A stretch of 19,966 nt of DNA, from positions 1 to 19,966 of the forward strand of contig JAPPKV010000314.1 in NCBI GenBank assembly GCA_028819775.1, written 5' to 3'. The position numbers and the translations under genes were made by a program. Under the pieces are notes generated by a model that saw nothing but the letters and a program-made list of their open reading frames with translations, was not told the origin of the DNA and searched no databases. Below, in pieces: positions 1 to 9,399 of the stretch; position 1 is the stretch's first letter, and each line of letters opens with the position of its first letter. Source of the DNA: Gammaproteobacteria bacterium (GTDB taxonomy: Bacteria > Pseudomonadota > Gammaproteobacteria > Pseudomonadales > Azotimanducaceae_A).

Positions 1-400
1 GGGCGGTGGCGGCGAACGATTTGAAAGTGGTCTTGCCGCTGCTGCCGGTGACCGCAACGGCCGGACCATCGAGACGTCGGCGCGCCGCGCGGCCAATGTC
101 CCACAGACCATCTAGAGTGTCCTCCACGATTAGGGTCGGTGCCCCGTAATCGTCCTCGCGGTGCGCAAGGACCGCCACGGCGCCCTTCTCGACCGCGTTC
201 CTGGCATAGTCGTGACCGTCGCGGTCGGAACGGTTGCTCACCTGGAAACGCCGCCCCGGGTCACCGGTCAGTGCCACGAAGAGGTCGCCGGGTTCGGTCA
301 GTCGCGAGTCGATACCGATTCCAAAGACATCCGGCCCTTCGGCGCTCTCCGCATTGACGGCGGTCGCCAGCGCCTGGTACGACCATAGTCGCCTGATCAT
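1..400 (-). CDS. murF: MurF-type UDP-N-acetylmuramoyl-tripeptide:D-alanyl-D-alanine ligase, N-terminal part (cut by window edge)
   Basis: The first 133 residues are visible. In the family this cytoplasmic enzyme uses ATP to add D-Ala-D-Ala to UDP-MurNAc-tripeptide, the last cytoplasmic step of the murein precursor pathway. Seen here: the Mur N-terminal substrate-binding pattern IDSRLTEPGDLFVAL (residues 30-44), DGHDYARNAVEKGA (61-74), and the ATP-binding loop VTGSSGKTT (117-125). About 15 residues (GDPGRRFQVSNRSDR, 46-60) sit between FVAL and DGHDY, where shorter MurF proteins have only a few; this could be a loop insertion typical of a subfamily. The ATG at 398-400 is the only ATG, GTG or TTG in frame after the upstream stop. 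The gene diverges from sppA rather than following murE, so it is not in the usual dcw cluster order at its 5' side. A related Mur ligase paralogue cannot be excluded without the rest of the protein. Confidence 0.85.
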   Translation of the reverse strand, partial: MIRRLWSYQALATAVNAESAEGPDVFGIGIDSRLTEPGDLFVALTGDPGRRFQVSNRSDRDGHDYARNAVEKGAVAVLAHREDDYGAPTLIVEDTLDGLWDIGRAARRRLDGPAVAVTGSSGKTTFKSFAATA

Positions 401-478
401 ATAGAAACGCTCTGCATCCGCATGTTTTTACTACCTAAGCCCGTGTATACAACGTCTCCCCTACTTGAACATAGGCAC

Positions 479-494
479 CGCTTGCGCTCAAGCG
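479..494. repeat. Small perfect hairpin in the murF-sppA divergent spacer
   Basis: CGCTTG (479-484) and CAAGCG (489-494) form a perfect 6-base stem around the four-base loop CGCT. It lies about 50 bases upstream of the sppA start and would be in the leader of any sppA transcript that starts upstream of it. No T-tract follows on either strand, so it does not look like an intrinsic terminator. It could be a leader structure, a protein-binding dyad, or chance. Confidence 0.3.
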
Positions 495-542
495 CTCGGG
501 CCAACGACAATGCCGCGAGTCGTTCAGTTGTGGTAAATCCCC

Positions 543-2348
543 ATGTCCATCGCGAGCGTCGTCGGCAAGGTGTTCTCCGGCATCTCCCGGGCCTTTGCCT
601 TTGCGCGGGTCACTCTCGCCAACCTGCTGGTCGTCTTGGTCGTCGTCCTCGTGGTGATGGTATTCGTGCCAGGTACCGGCCGCGTCGAGGTGTCCGACGG
701 TTCGGCGCTGCTGCTCGAAACCGATGGCACGATCGTCGAGCAGGCCGGTGGCCAGGATCCGCTGGCCGTGCTGGCTGGCGCATCGCTCCGCGAGACGCCC
801 CTTAGGGACATCCTCTCCGTCATCGACAAGGCCTCGGGGGACGACCGCGTCGACGCCCTGGTTCTCGACACATCGTCGCTTGGCTACGTGGCTCCTGCCC
901 AACTGGAAGTGATCGGCAACGCCCTGGAGGCTTTCCGCGGCGGTGGCAAGACGATCCTCGCCAAGAGCGACTTCTACAACCGTGATCAATACTACCTCGC
1001 GAGTTTCGCCGACGAAGTGGTGATGCATCCCTTGGGGGAGGTCGCACTCACCGGCTACGGCACCTACCGGAACTACTACGGCGGCCTCCTGGACAGGCTC
1101 AAGGTCAATATCCACGTCTTTCGCGTGGGCACCTACAAGTCGTTCGTCGAGCCGTATACCAGCACGGGAATGTCGGAGGCGGCCCGGCAGGCGAACCAAG
1201 CCATGATCGATCGCCTGTGGCGCAGTTTCGTCGAACGTGTTGCCCCGAACCGCGGTATCGAGCCTGCGACGCTCGTTGCCTACGCCAACCAATACGATCA
1301 GTTGCTTCGCGGAACCGGCGGCGACACGGCCCGTCTGGCCTTGGAATACGGGCTGGTCGACCAGTTGTTCGACCCCGAAGCCCTGTCGAAACACCTCAAT
1401 GGACTGACCGCTGGCAAGGACTCGTTTGCCCACGTCGCCCTAGGTGACTACGTGGATCCCCACCTGCCGCCGCTTTTCGGCACCTCGGTCGCCGTGGTCC
1501 CCTTGACCGGAACGATCGTCATGGGCGACGCCCCGCGCGGTTTCATCGGCGCCGACACCGCGTCCAGACTCCTTTCCGATCTCAGGGAGGATCCCCAGGT
1601 GGGTGCGGTGGTGCTCCGAATCGATTCAGGTGGGGGCAGCGCCTTCGCTTCCGAGCAGATTCGCGCCGAAATCGCCCGGATACAGAGCGAGGACACCCCG
1701 GTGGTGGTCTCCATGGCCGGTACCGCGGCATCGGGCGGCTACTGGATCGCGGCCACGGCCGACGAGATCTGGGCTGCGCCAACGACGGTGACCGGATCGA
1801 TCGGCATTTTCGCCATCGTCCCGACCTTCGAGGAGACCCTGGGCGAGATCGGCGTCAACCGCGACGGCGTCGGCACCGGCCCGTTCGTCGGGGCGCTCGA
1901 CCCGATCGGGGGCGTCGGCGAGGCAATGGCTCGCGCCCTGCAGTCGAACGTCGAATACGGCTACCGGCGCTTTGTCGATCTCGTCGCCGAGGGCCGCGGC
2001 CTCGCGACCGAGGACGTGGAAGCCATCGCCCAGGGCCGGGTCTGGCTTGGCGTGCATGCGCTCGAACACGGCCTGGTGGACCAACTCGGCCATCTCGACG
2101 AGGCCATCGCCAGTGCCGCCGCTCTCGCCGACCTTGACCGGTACCAGGTCCGCTACGTCGAAGAACCGCTAACCACGCAGGAGATTCTGATGCGACAGTT
2201 CCTAGACGACATCGGATTCGAATCGTCGACCCGGGGGCTCCACCGCACCCTCGGCGAGCTTCTCGTTCGGGAGCTAGGTCAGCTCGGCTCGCTCAACGAC
2301 CCCCAGCATCTCTATGCCCTGTGCGAAACCTGTCCCGGGCGCTATTGA
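543..2348 (+). CDS. sppA: Signal peptide peptidase SppA, 67K type
   Basis: This 601-residue, membrane-anchored periplasmic serine protease degrades signal peptides left in the inner membrane after export. One hydrophobic segment (about residues 24-42) is followed by two tandem S49 domains, as in the long E. coli-type enzyme. The catalytic Ser-Lys pair is split between the halves: Lys199 in [13 protein letters not shown] (N-terminal half) and Ser397 in TAASGGYW (C-terminal half), matching Lys209 and Ser409 of E. coli Spp[17 protein letters not shown] (358-373) and VTGSIGIFA (416-424) are further S49 hallmarks. Length and motifs look intact. The ATG at 543 sits just before the membrane segment; I see no good Shine-Dalgarno sequence before it. 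The gene diverges from murF, and its last 7 bases overlap the convergent symporter gene. Confidence 0.95.
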   Translation: MSIASVVGKVFSGISRAFAFARVTLANLLVVLVVVLVVMVFVPGTGRVEVSDGSALLLETDGTIVEQAGGQDPLAVLAGASLRETPLRDILSVIDKASGDDRVDALVLDTSSLGYVAPAQLEVIGNALEAFRGGGKTILAKSDFYNRDQYYLASFADEVVMHPLGEVALTGYGTYRNYYGGLLDRLKVNIHVFRVGTYKSFVEPYTSTGMSEAARQANQAMIDRLWRSFVERVAPNRGIEPATLVAYANQYDQLLRGTGGDTARLALEYGLVDQLFDPEALSKHLNGLTAGKDSFAHVALGDYVDPHLPPLFGTSVAVVPLTGTIVMGDAPRGFIGADTASRLLSDLREDPQVGAVVLRIDSGGGSAFASEQIRAEIARIQSEDTPVVVSMAGTAASGGYWIAATADEIWAAPTTVTGSIGIFAIVPTFEETLGEIGVNRDGVGTGPFVGALDPIGGVGEAMARALQSNVEYGYRRFVDLVAEGRGLATEDVEAIAQGRVWLGVHALEHGLVDQLGHLDEAIASAAALADLDRYQVRYVEEPLTTQEILMRQFLDDIGFESSTRGLHRTLGELLVRELGQLGSLNDPQHLYALCETCPGRY

Positions 2349-4045
2349 GCCTCCCAGTAGTCGCGGACGGTGGCTTTCATCTCCCGGCAAAGCAGAACGA
2401 TGCCGACCAGGTTCGGCAAGGCCATCAAGGTGAGCGTGACGGCGGACACCAGCCAGACCAGCGACGTGTCCAGGATCGTCGCCAGGAAGAACGCGAGAAC
2501 GTAGGCGCCACGATAGGGCATAACCCATCGGGTGGTGCCGAACAGGTAGGTGATTGCGCGGTCGCCGTAGTAGGACCACGCAATGGCCGTGCTGAACGCG
2601 AACAGGACCAGGCCGACGGTCACCGCATATTGCCCATACTCGCCGAAGAAACTCCGTTTGAATGCCTCGGACGTCAGGCGCACCGAGTGCACCAGGGATT
2701 TGCCACTGAGCGTGATTCCGGGCGTGGCGAGTGACCCGTTCTCCACCTCGATGATCCCGCTGAAGGGCGTTCTGCCTGCGCCAAGAAACCGCACATCCTC
2801 GGCGATCGATCGATTGTGCAGAACGGTGATGCCGCCTCCATCGAGGCGACCACCGGCGATCTCGAAAGTGCCCGTTGCCCGCTCGACGTCCGCAATCGCG
2901 TAGGAAACGCCGCCCAGGGTCACCGTGTCGGCATCGACGTCGTTCAGGTACGCGTGCAGGCTGGCGACGTGCTGCGGGTTGGAGTCGGTGTAGGTTCCGG
3001 CAAGGAACTGGGTGTCGAAAACGTCGAATTCGTTGTCGAACTTATCCTTCCAAGCACCGGATGCCAGGATGACCATGCCGGTCAACGTGCAAATCACGAG
3101 GGTGTCCAGGAACGGTTCGAGAATCGATACGAGACCTTCGGACACCGGTTCGTCGGCGCGGGCGGAGGCGTGGGCAATGGGTGCGGAGCCCTGCCCGGCT
3201 TCGTTGGAGAAGAGACCCCGGTTGACGCCCTTGTTGAACGCGTAGGCGAAGGAGGCCCCGAGGAAGCCTCCGGTGGCCGCCGATCCGGTGAACGCGTCCC
3301 GGAACACCGAGACGAACGCGGGACCCACTTCGTGGTAGTTACTCGCCAGCACCGCGAAAGCGCCGATCGCGTAGAGTATTCCCATCCCCGGCACAATGGC
3401 CGTGGCCACCCGGGCGATCCGCTTGATGCCGCCGATGATAACCAGACCCAGAAGCGTGGCGAATACCAAGCCGCTTGCCCAGGTCGGTATCTGGAAGGAG
3501 GCGTTGAGACCTTCCGCCATGTTGTTGCTCTGGGGCATATTCCCCGAACCGAGTGTGCTCAGCACCGTGGCCACGGCGAAGAACACTGCGAGCCACTTCA
3601 TGTTCAGCCCGCGCTCCATGAAGTACATCGGGCCACCCGCGATTTCGCCGTGGTCGTCCTTGACCCGGTACTTGTGGGAGATCGTCACTTCCACGAACTT
3701 CGTGGTCATGCCAACGAACGCGGTGGCCCACATCCAGAACAGGGCGGCCGGGCCGCCGAGGAAGATCGCCAATGCGACCCCGCCGATGTTCCCCGTTCCG
3801 ACCGTTCCCGAGAGCGCGGTGGAAAGCGCCTGAAGGTGCGTGGTGTCGCCCTCCGCGTCGGCGCGAGTGTGGCGGCCCAACAGCACGCCCCAGGCCCGCC
3901 TGAAGTACCGGACCTGGGGAAAGCCCAGATAGATCGTGAAGAAACAGCCGACGCCGAGGAGCAGGTACGGGAAATAGACCGCGCCGCCCAGCACGCCGTC
4001 GAGAGCGACCAGCACCTTCTCGGCGCCTAGGGTGAACGCGTCCAT
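2342..4045 (-). CDS. AGCS-family sodium:alanine/glycine symporter with a large inserted domain
   Basis: This 567-residue inner-membrane protein belongs to the alanine-or-glycine:cation symporter family, which imports small neutral amino acids with Na+. The family signature [16 protein letters not shown] (97-112) is present, with [20 protein letters not shown] (75-94) and [19 protein letters not shown] (271-289) as other conserved blocks. Most AGCS proteins have about 450-480 residues. The extra length is a hydrophilic stretch at about 335-456 (DNA about 2678-3043) between two membrane segments, rich in short Gly/Asp/Thr strands such as [15 protein letters not shown] and [14 protein letters not shown]. 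The gene lies 12 bases after the phosphatase relic and after gor on the same strand, so it is probably cotranscribed with them. The exact substrate cannot be told from sequence. Confidence 0.93.
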   Translation of the reverse strand: MDAFTLGAEKVLVALDGVLGGAVYFPYLLLGVGCFFTIYLGFPQVRYFRRAWGVLLGRHTRADAEGDTTHLQALSTALSGTVGTGNIGGVALAIFLGGPAALFWMWATAFVGMTTKFVEVTISHKYRVKDDHGEIAGGPMYFMERGLNMKWLAVFFAVATVLSTLGSGNMPQSNNMAEGLNASFQIPTWASGLVFATLLGLVIIGGIKRIARVATAIVPGMGILYAIGAFAVLASNYHEVGPAFVSVFRDAFTGSAATGGFLGASFAYAFNKGVNRGLFSNEAGQGSAPIAHASARADEPVSEGLVSILEPFLDTLVICTLTGMVILASGAWKDKFDNEFDVFDTQFLAGTYTDSNPQHVASLHAYLNDVDADTVTLGGVSYAIADVERATGTFEIAGGRLDGGGITVLHNRSIAEDVRFLGAGRTPFSGIIEVENGSLATPGITLSGKSLVHSVRLTSEAFKRSFFGEYGQYAVTVGLVLFAFSTAIAWSYYGDRAITYLFGTTRWVMPYRGAYVLAFFLATILDTSLVWLVSAVTLTLMALPNLVGIVLLCREMKATVRDYWEAQ

Positions 4046-4057
4046 CCGAAGCGACCG

Positions 4058-4510
4058 TTACCGTTTGCCGAACAGCGCCGCGCGCATCACGGCATGCAGT
4101 TCATGCTGATTCATGACACCGCGCACGCCGTCCGCTCCAGGTCCGGTTGCATAGGCCGGTACGTCTTCGCCCGCATGGGTCTCCGAGAGCATCGGATGTG
4201 TCGCGCGCTGCCGGTAGTCGGGGTCGGTGGGATCCAGTTCGGTCTCCGGACGCCGCGCCCCGGGCCCATTCGCGTAGCCCAGCGTCGTATAGGCGACTCC
4301 CGCGGCATCCCTAAGCACATTGCCGTCCTCGCCAGCGGCGTATCCCAGGATGGGATTGCCCCGTGCCGAATAGCCTGCGATGGTGAGGGTGTGGCTGTGA
4401 TCGGCGTCGCCCACGAAAAGGATGACGCCGCGTGTCCGTTCGCCCTCCTCCGCCACTGTGCTAGCAGCAGCCAACAGAAATGGAATTAGATTCAATGAGG
4501 CTCTTAACAT
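4058..4510 (-). pseudogene. Alkaline phosphatase relic with in-frame internal deletion (exported, 150 residues)
   Basis: The protein starts with a signal peptide-like segment (hydrophobic about 6-20, likely cut after STVA). It continues into GVILFVGD (28-35), the N-terminal strand of alkaline phosphatases that carries the first metal-binding Asp (Asp51 in E. coli PhoA). It then jumps directly to ADHSHTLTIAGY (36-47), which carries the Asp369-His370 pair, and runs to the family C-terminus with TTLGYANGPG (75-84) and SETHAGEDVPAYATGPG (109-125), where His112 corresponds to His412. Roughly 300 residues are missing between codons 35 and 36 (4403-4408), including the catalytic Ser and most Zn/Mg ligands, so phosphatase activity is not expected. 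The ORF has no stop or frameshift. AGGAG lies about 13 bases before the ATG, and the gene starts 8 bases after gor ends. Its first codons (TTA, AGA, CTA) are poorer in GC than its surroundings. It could be a decaying gene or a small exported metal-binding protein. Confidence 0.8.
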
Positions 4511-4518
4511 ATTGATTT

Positions 4519-5895
4519 CTAGTACTCCTGGTGGCCTTCTAGCCGTCGAATGGGATCTCGCATCGTGACGAACTCTTCCGCCGCCGTTGGATGGATGCCA
4601 ATCGTGGCATCGAAGTCCCCTTTCGTGGCGCCCGCCGTGATGGCCACGCTTAAGCCCTGAATGATTTCGCCGGCCTCCGGGCCACACATGTGGGCGGCCA
4701 GAACCCGATCGTCTTCGCCGTCGACTAGGAGTTTCATCATCGTTCGTTCACCGCGTCCCGTCAGGGTGTGCTTCATGGGCTTGAAGCTCGACTCGTACAC
4801 GACCAGGTGCGGATGTTTCCTGCGGGCTTCCTCCTCCGTGGGTCCCACCGTACCGATGTTCGGCTGGCAGAATACCGCGGTGGGCACCTTGCCGTAGTCC
4901 ACAGACCGGGACTCACCGTTGAACAGGTTGTGCGCCACGCACATGCCTTCCGCGATAGCCACCGGCGTCAACTGCAACCGGTCGATGACATCGCCGATTG
5001 CGTAGATGTGCGGAACGTTGGTGCGATAGTACCGGTCAACCGGGATGGAGCCCGCATCGCCAAGGTTCACCCCCGCCGCCTCGAGGCCAAGCCCTCCGCT
5101 TACCGGGGACCGACCGGTCGCCACCATGACCAGGTCGACATCCAAGTGCCGACCATCCTCGAATCGGCAACGCAGTTCGCGGCCCCGGCGCTCGACGGCG
5201 TGGATTCGGGCATCGAATCGCAGCTCCACTCCCTTGGAACGGATTTCGTCCGCCACGAAACGGCGGATGCCTCCGTCGAAGCCGCGCAGGAAGAGTTCAC
5301 CTCGATAGGCAAGCGACACCTGGGCCCCGAGTCCGGCATAGATACCGGCGAACTCCACCGCGATGTAGCCGCCGCCGATGATCAGGACCCGTTCCGGAAA
5401 TTCGTCGAGATAGAAGGCTTCGTTGGACGTGATCACGTGTTCGTTGCCCGGGAACGGCGGCACCACGGGCCAGCTGCCGGTCGCGACAAGTATGTTCTCC
5501 GCTGTGAGCGTGCGGTCCCCCACCCGTACCCGGTGGGGGCCGGTCAAGACCGCCCGTTCTGCGAGTATCTCCACGCCGGCCCCGTCCAGCAGGCCGTGAT
5601 AGATGCCGTTCAAACGCTCGATTTCTCGTGTTTTGTTGTCGCGGAGCGTGGGCCAATGGAAATCGGGACCACCGACGTCCCAGCCGTACGCCCTGGCGTC
5701 GTCGAAGTCCTCGGCGAAGTGGGCGCCGTAGACAAAGAGCTTCTTCGGAACGCACCCGACGTTCACGCAAGTGCCGCCCAGGTAGCGCTCTTCCGCGATT
5801 CCAACCCGGGCACCGAATCCAGCCGCCACGCGGGCCGCCCTGACTCCGCCGGAGCCCGCGCCGATGACAAAGAGGTCGTAGTCGTAGTTCCGCAT
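4519..5895 (-). CDS. gor: Glutathione-disulfide reductase (NADPH)
   Basis: This 458-residue cytoplasmic flavoprotein reduces glutathione disulfide with NADPH. FAD-binding motif [20 protein letters not shown] lies at 10-29. The redox-active disulfide is Cys43/Cys48 in [13 protein letters not shown]. The NADPH-binding fold begins at [14 protein letters not shown], followed by [23 protein letters not shown] marks the second FAD contact. The catalytic His435 lies in [14 protein letters not shown] of the dimerisation domain. The pattern is that of glutathione reductase rather than lipoamide dehydrogenase or mercuric reductase. I chose the ATG at 5893-5895 because [12 protein letters not shown] is the usual start; the longer upstream reading (to 6096) is Pro/Arg-rich and unlike the family. 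Gor heads an apparent unit with the phosphatase relic (8-base gap) and the AGCS symporter, and diverges from ugd. Confidence 0.95.
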   Translation of the reverse strand: MRNYDYDLFVIGAGSGGVRAARVAAGFGARVGIAEERYLGGTCVNVGCVPKKLFVYGAHFAEDFDDARAYGWDVGGPDFHWPTLRDNKTREIERLNGIYHGLLDGAGVEILAERAVLTGPHRVRVGDRTLTAENILVATGSWPVVPPFPGNEHVITSNEAFYLDEFPERVLIIGGGYIAVEFAGIYAGLGAQVSLAYRGELFLRGFDGGIRRFVADEIRSKGVELRFDARIHAVERRGRELRCRFEDGRHLDVDLVMVATGRSPVSGGLGLEAAGVNLGDAGSIPVDRYYRTNVPHIYAIGDVIDRLQLTPVAIAEGMCVAHNLFNGESRSVDYGKVPTAVFCQPNIGTVGPTEEEARRKHPHLVVYESSFKPMKHTLTGRGERTMMKLLVDGEDDRVLAAHMCGPEAGEIIQGLSVAITAGATKGDFDATIGIHPTAAEEFVTMRDPIRRLEGHQEY

Positions 5896-6113
5896 CGCCG
5901 GATGGTCCCCATGCCCGCAAGACTCATGTGCCAAGCGGTCCCTCGGCGCCAGAGGCTTTGGGCCATGCAGTTCCGCTTGATGCCGCGACCGAGGCCGGGA
6001 CACCGGGCTCAAGAGATAGTAGCGCATCACGGATTCCGTTAGCATCGTCCGGCGGTCCGCCCTCACCCACACACGCTTCTTCGCCAACACGCCCATTGGG
6101 AGATTCGAGCGCC

Positions 6114-7508
6114 ATGAATGTGACGATCTTCGGTACCGGCTACGTGGGCTTGGTGACCGGCGCCTGTTTCGCGGAGATGGGTAACCGGGTGCTCTGCGTC
6201 GACGTGGACGAAGACAGGATCGCCATGCTCAACGATGGTCTGATGCCGATCTACGAACCCGGTCTGCCCGCCCTGGTGGCTGCGAACAGGACAGCGGGCC
6301 GATTGACCTTCGGCGTCGATGGAAAGGCAGGCGTCATGGAAGCGGATGTCGCACTCCTAGCAGTCGGTACGCCGACGAGGAGTGACGGTTCGACGGATCT
6401 CAGCCCTGTGTTCGCGGTTGCCACGTCCATCGGCGAACACATGGACCATCCCATCGTCGTGGCCACCAAATCCACCGTTCCAGTGGGGACTGCCGACGAG
6501 ATAGGCCGGATCATCCAGGCGAAACTCGACGAACGCGGCGTAGATCTTCGATTCGCCGTCGTGTCGAACCCGGAGTTCCTCAAGGAAGGCGCCGCGATTT
6601 CAGACTTCATGAAGCCGGATCGCATCGTCCTTGGCAGTGCCGACGAGGGTGCCACCCGCCTGCTCGAGGAGCTATACGCGCCCTTCAATCGGAACCACGA
6701 CAAGATCCTGCATATGGACGTTCGTTCCGCCGAACTCACCAAGTACGCGGCGAACGTCATGCTGGCCACCCGGATCAGCTTGATGAACGAGTTCGCGAAT
6801 TTCGCCGACCGGGTGGGCGCCGACATCGAGGCCGTCCGCCATGGGATCGGATCGGACCCCCGGATCGGATACCAGTTCATCTATGCCGGATGCGGTTACG
6901 GGGGTTCCTGCTTTCCCAAGGATGTCCGCGCCATGGCGTACATGGCCCACGAAGTCGGCCAGTCCGCCGAGATCGTCCGGAGCGTGGAGACCGTGAACCA
7001 ACGCCAGAAGCGGATTGTCGTGGATCGCCTTGACGAACACTTCGGCGGCGATCTGTCGGGCCGCGCCCTGGCCCTCTGGGGCCTGTCCTTCAAACCCAAC
7101 ACGGACGACATGCGCGAAGCCCCTAGCCGGGTCGTCATGGAAGCGGCCTGGGCGGCCGGCGCGACGGTACGAGCCTACGACCCGGTTGCACTGGCGGAGG
7201 CGGCAAGGTTGTATGGGCCGCGGGAGGATCTAGTCCTCTGTCGGCACCGAGACGAGGCGTTGGCCGGCGCCGACGCGCTCGTGGTGGTCACGGAATGGAA
7301 CGAGTTCAGGAGTCCCGACTTCGACGCCATCAAGGCCGCGCTCAAGCATCCGGTCATCTTCGATGGCCGCAATCTCTACGACCCGGGAACGCTCGCAGCG
7401 CTCGGTTTCACCCATATCGGCATTGGTCGCAACCAGCCCGTTAGCGCCAAGAAGCGCGGCGCCCATGGGGCACCGCGTTTCACCCCAGCCCAAGCCGCCC
7501 CGCCATGA
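6114..7508 (+). CDS. ugd: UDP-glucose 6-dehydrogenase
   Basis: This 464-residue enzyme oxidises UDP-glucose twice with NAD+ to UDP-glucuronate, a precursor for capsule, exopolysaccharide and modified lipopolysaccharide. The NAD-binding motif [19 protein letters not shown] opens the protein (5-23). [19 protein letters not shown] (152-170) is the central substrate region. Lys210 in ELTKYAANV and catalytic Cys266 in [12 protein letters not shown] are present, with Asp270. [15 protein letters not shown] marks the UDP-binding C-terminal domain. A tail of about 25 residues after GIGRNQP is low in complexity and unlike the family core. The ATG at 6114 starts directly at the Rossmann strand; GGGAG lies about 11 bases upstream. 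The stop overlaps the next start as ATGA, which predicts translational coupling to the downstream metallopeptidase-like gene. A GDP-mannose dehydrogenase is less likely given these motifs. Confidence 0.94.
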   Translation: MNVTIFGTGYVGLVTGACFAEMGNRVLCVDVDEDRIAMLNDGLMPIYEPGLPALVAANRTAGRLTFGVDGKAGVMEADVALLAVGTPTRSDGSTDLSPVFAVATSIGEHMDHPIVVATKSTVPVGTADEIGRIIQAKLDERGVDLRFAVVSNPEFLKEGAAISDFMKPDRIVLGSADEGATRLLEELYAPFNRNHDKILHMDVRSAELTKYAANVMLATRISLMNEFANFADRVGADIEAVRHGIGSDPRIGYQFIYAGCGYGGSCFPKDVRAMAYMAHEVGQSAEIVRSVETVNQRQKRIVVDRLDEHFGGDLSGRALALWGLSFKPNTDDMREAPSRVVMEAAWAAGATVRAYDPVALAEAARLYGPREDLVLCRHRDEALAGADALVVVTEWNEFRSPDFDAIKAALKHPVIFDGRNLYDPGTLAALGFTHIGIGRNQPVSAKKRGAHGAPRFTPAQAAPP

Positions 7509-8980
7509 CGGGGTATCGCCCTTTCGCCCTATTCGCCGCCCTGACGGCGTCAACGGTTGTTTGCGCCGACGTCGACGACCGCGATTGGTGCATCACCTAC
7601 ACCGACCATTTCGAGGTGGTGTCCGACCTGCCCCGGGTCAAGGCCTTGGAGCTGGTCGTTCAACTCGACCAGTTCCGGGCCGCGGCCAGTGCCCTTTTGC
7701 CCGGCGGGTCCCGTGAGGCCGCTCCCCCCCTCAAGGTCATTGCATTCGAGCGTGCCCGGGACTTCGCGACAGTCTTCAACAGCACCCATATCGCCGGGTT
7801 CACGCGCCCATCGTTGGACCAAAGCTTGCTAGCGGCAGGTCCCGATCCGAGGGGCGAACACCTCAACCGCAACACATTCCACGAGTACGTCCACTATCTG
7901 GTGCGCAGTCGTGCGACCCTCAACCTACCCATCTGGTACGAGGAGGGTTTCGCCTCCTATCTGTCGACCCTCAGCATAGACCCGGCCGGTATCGTGACCG
8001 TTGGCCGGATACCGTACGCCTACCTGCGTGGTGTTCTCTTGCTCCCCGGACTCAGCATCCCCGATGTCATCGGCGAACGGTTCCGACTAGACCCCCGACG
8101 CCACGACCTGTCGGACGTCTATGGCCTCGCCTGGGCAATCGTGCGGTTCCTGCACCATGCGGAGGACGACAACGGCGAACGCTACGCCAGCCGGCTAGGG
8201 GACATGCTTACAGCGATCGACAACGGGGCCAGCAGCGAGGAAGCCTTGGAGTCGTCGCTCGGGCTCGACACCGAGGGTCTGAAGGGACGCCTCAAGAACT
8301 ACTACGACCGCGACCAATTGCCGGTATTCCGTTTCCGCACGGAAACAGAGGATAGGCTTGCGTTCCGCCGCGACTGCCTGGACGCGATCGACACACGCAA
8401 ACACCTCGCCGAGGTGGCGGCATTACACCATCCAAGGTTTGCGATCGACCTCTACGAGAGCATCCTCGCCGGGAAACCGGACGATGTCGACGCTTTGGTC
8501 GGCCTATCCCGAATCGTATCCGGGCGCCGCAAGTCGGAACTTGCCAGGCAAGCCCATCGCGTTGACCCGACGCATCCCGCCGCCATCGTCCGAATGGCTG
8601 AAGTTGAGGTCTTCGCCTGCCAGGCGAACAGTGCGGACTGCGGGGACGCGCTGCCCAAGGCAATCAGTCTCTATACGGAGGCGTTAACGTCGGATCGCCA
8701 CCGGGTTGCTGCGGCGTACGGCCTTGGCATCTTGAGCCTTTACGTCGAACGCCCCCTCGACGCACTGGAATACCTCCGCGCCGCCTACGCGCGTGCACCG
8801 TGGTCGCCGCAGATCCACTACTACCTGGGCGAGGCATACGGACGCTCCGGAGACCGAAAGCGGGCCGTCCCGCACTTGAGGAAAACCGCATTCTGGCATC
8901 CAGAAGAATCCTGGCGGCAAAAGGCCCGTCAGATGCTTGCCCGCCTAGGCGAAGAATCCGCCGGGGTCAACCCGCCCTGA
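7505..8980 (+). CDS. Secreted HExxH metallopeptidase-like protein with C-terminal TPR-like repeats
   Basis: The 491-residue product has an N-terminal hydrophobic stretch (about 6-21) that looks like a signal peptide; VVCAD is not a clear lipobox. HEYVH (126-130) followed by [11 protein letters not shown] (144-154) fits the gluzincin pattern HExxH plus a downstream Glu (probably Glu147), as in peptidase-MA-like domains. Residues about 310-480 form helical repeats ([52 protein letters not shown]) that look like divergent TPR units. I infer a periplasmic protein that joins a putative zinc protease to a protein-interaction scaffold; no substrate can be named. The start codon overlaps the ugd stop (ATGA), suggesting a joint role in surface polysaccharide or envelope assembly, though this may simply be compact packing. 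All metal ligands appear present, so it may be active. Confidence 0.75.
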   Translation: MTGYRPFALFAALTASTVVCADVDDRDWCITYTDHFEVVSDLPRVKALELVVQLDQFRAAASALLPGGSREAAPPLKVIAFERARDFATVFNSTHIAGFTRPSLDQSLLAAGPDPRGEHLNRNTFHEYVHYLVRSRATLNLPIWYEEGFASYLSTLSIDPAGIVTVGRIPYAYLRGVLLLPGLSIPDVIGERFRLDPRRHDLSDVYGLAWAIVRFLHHAEDDNGERYASRLGDMLTAIDNGASSEEALESSLGLDTEGLKGRLKNYYDRDQLPVFRFRTETEDRLAFRRDCLDAIDTRKHLAEVAALHHPRFAIDLYESILAGKPDDVDALVGLSRIVSGRRKSELARQAHRVDPTHPAAIVRMAEVEVFACQANSADCGDALPKAISLYTEALTSDRHRVAAAYGLGILSLYVERPLDALEYLRAAYARAPWSPQIHYYLGEAYGRSGDRKRAVPHLRKTAFWHPEESWRQKARQMLARLGEESAGVNPP

Positions 8981-8981
8981 G

Positions 8982-9230
8982 TCAACCCCCTTCGATCCGC
9001 TCCATGAAGAACACCTCGCTGCCCGGGGCGATCGGCTCGAGCCAGGCGTCCTGGTAGATCTGTCCGTTGATGGCCACGGCGGTCTTGGTCAGTGCCTCTT
9101 CGATGCCCGGCCACCGTTCTTCAAGCACGCGCACGAGTCCGCGATAGTTGCGGCATTCCACGTCGATCTCGCGAACGCCCCCGGTGTTGGACGTCAGGTG
9201 ATCGGGGAAAACGACCTTGACCGGTTGCAT
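8982..9230 (-). CDS. MoaD/ThiS-family ubiquitin-like sulfur carrier, orphan
   Basis: This 82-residue protein has the beta-grasp plan of MoaD/ThiS: a first strand KVVFPDHL, a helix RGLVRVLEERWPGIEEAL, then AVAINGQIY and PGSEVFFMERIEGG. The terminal Gly-Gly is the residue pair that is adenylated and thiocarboxylated by E1-like enzymes in this family. INGQ in the middle corresponds to the family's V-NG motif. The start is well supported: GGGAGA lies 4 bases before the ATG and a good promoter lies about 35 bases upstream. No MoaE, ThiF/MoeB, ThiG or sulfurtransferase gene is in the window, so its target (molybdopterin, thiamine, an amino acid, a tRNA or a protein) is unknown. It ends one base from the convergent metallopeptidase-like gene. 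Confidence 0.82.
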   Translation of the reverse strand: MQPVKVVFPDHLTSNTGGVREIDVECRNYRGLVRVLEERWPGIEEALTKTAVAINGQIYQDAWLEPIAPGSEVFFMERIEGG

Positions 9231-9263
9231 GGATTCTCCCGTGGGGACAGTCGATGCGGACAG

Positions 9264-9291
9264 ATTGTATCGAGGCTTTCGACGCTCGCAA
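9264..9291 (-). promoter_or_regulatory. Sigma70-type promoter for the MoaD-like gene
   Basis: Read on the minus strand, TTGCGA (9291-9286) and TACAAT (9269-9264) are separated by 16 bases and match four and five of six consensus positions. Transcription would start near 9257, giving a leader of about 27 bases that includes the strong Shine-Dalgarno GGGAGA. The spacing to the start codon agrees with this being the native promoter, but it rests on consensus matching alone. Confidence 0.5.
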
Positions 9292-9399
9292 GACGTCCTG
9301 GGTACAGGATCGACAACGGGCTGGCGCTCTCGACGGCGGCGCTATAGCGTAGGCACACCACCGAATCGCCCATTCGACCACCTGTTGCCGAGCCTCGTT

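Noticed and set aside
444..449. TATACA as a -10 element for murF
   Set aside because: The position is plausible (about 37-base leader), but no -35 better than three of six matches is found at 16-18 bases, so it is not listed as a feature.
435..1433. Long open frame (332 codons) antisense to sppA
   Set aside because: It overlaps the clear SppA frame with its catalytic Lys region; its sequence shows no family motif and reflects the codon bias of GC-rich DNA.
2816..4030. 404-codon open frame antisense to the AGCS symporter
   Set aside because: His/Arg/Gly-rich with no hydrophobic or motif pattern; the opposite strand carries the full AGCS signature.
4768..6042. 424-codon open frame antisense to gor
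   Set aside because: The minus strand has every glutathione reductase motif; the plus frame is a mirror artefact.
5896..6113. The gor-ugd divergent spacer as an N-terminal extension of either protein
   Set aside because: Both frames are open, but the translated sequence is Pro/Arg/Ser-rich and both families start at the ATGs used here; no clear promoter was found in it.
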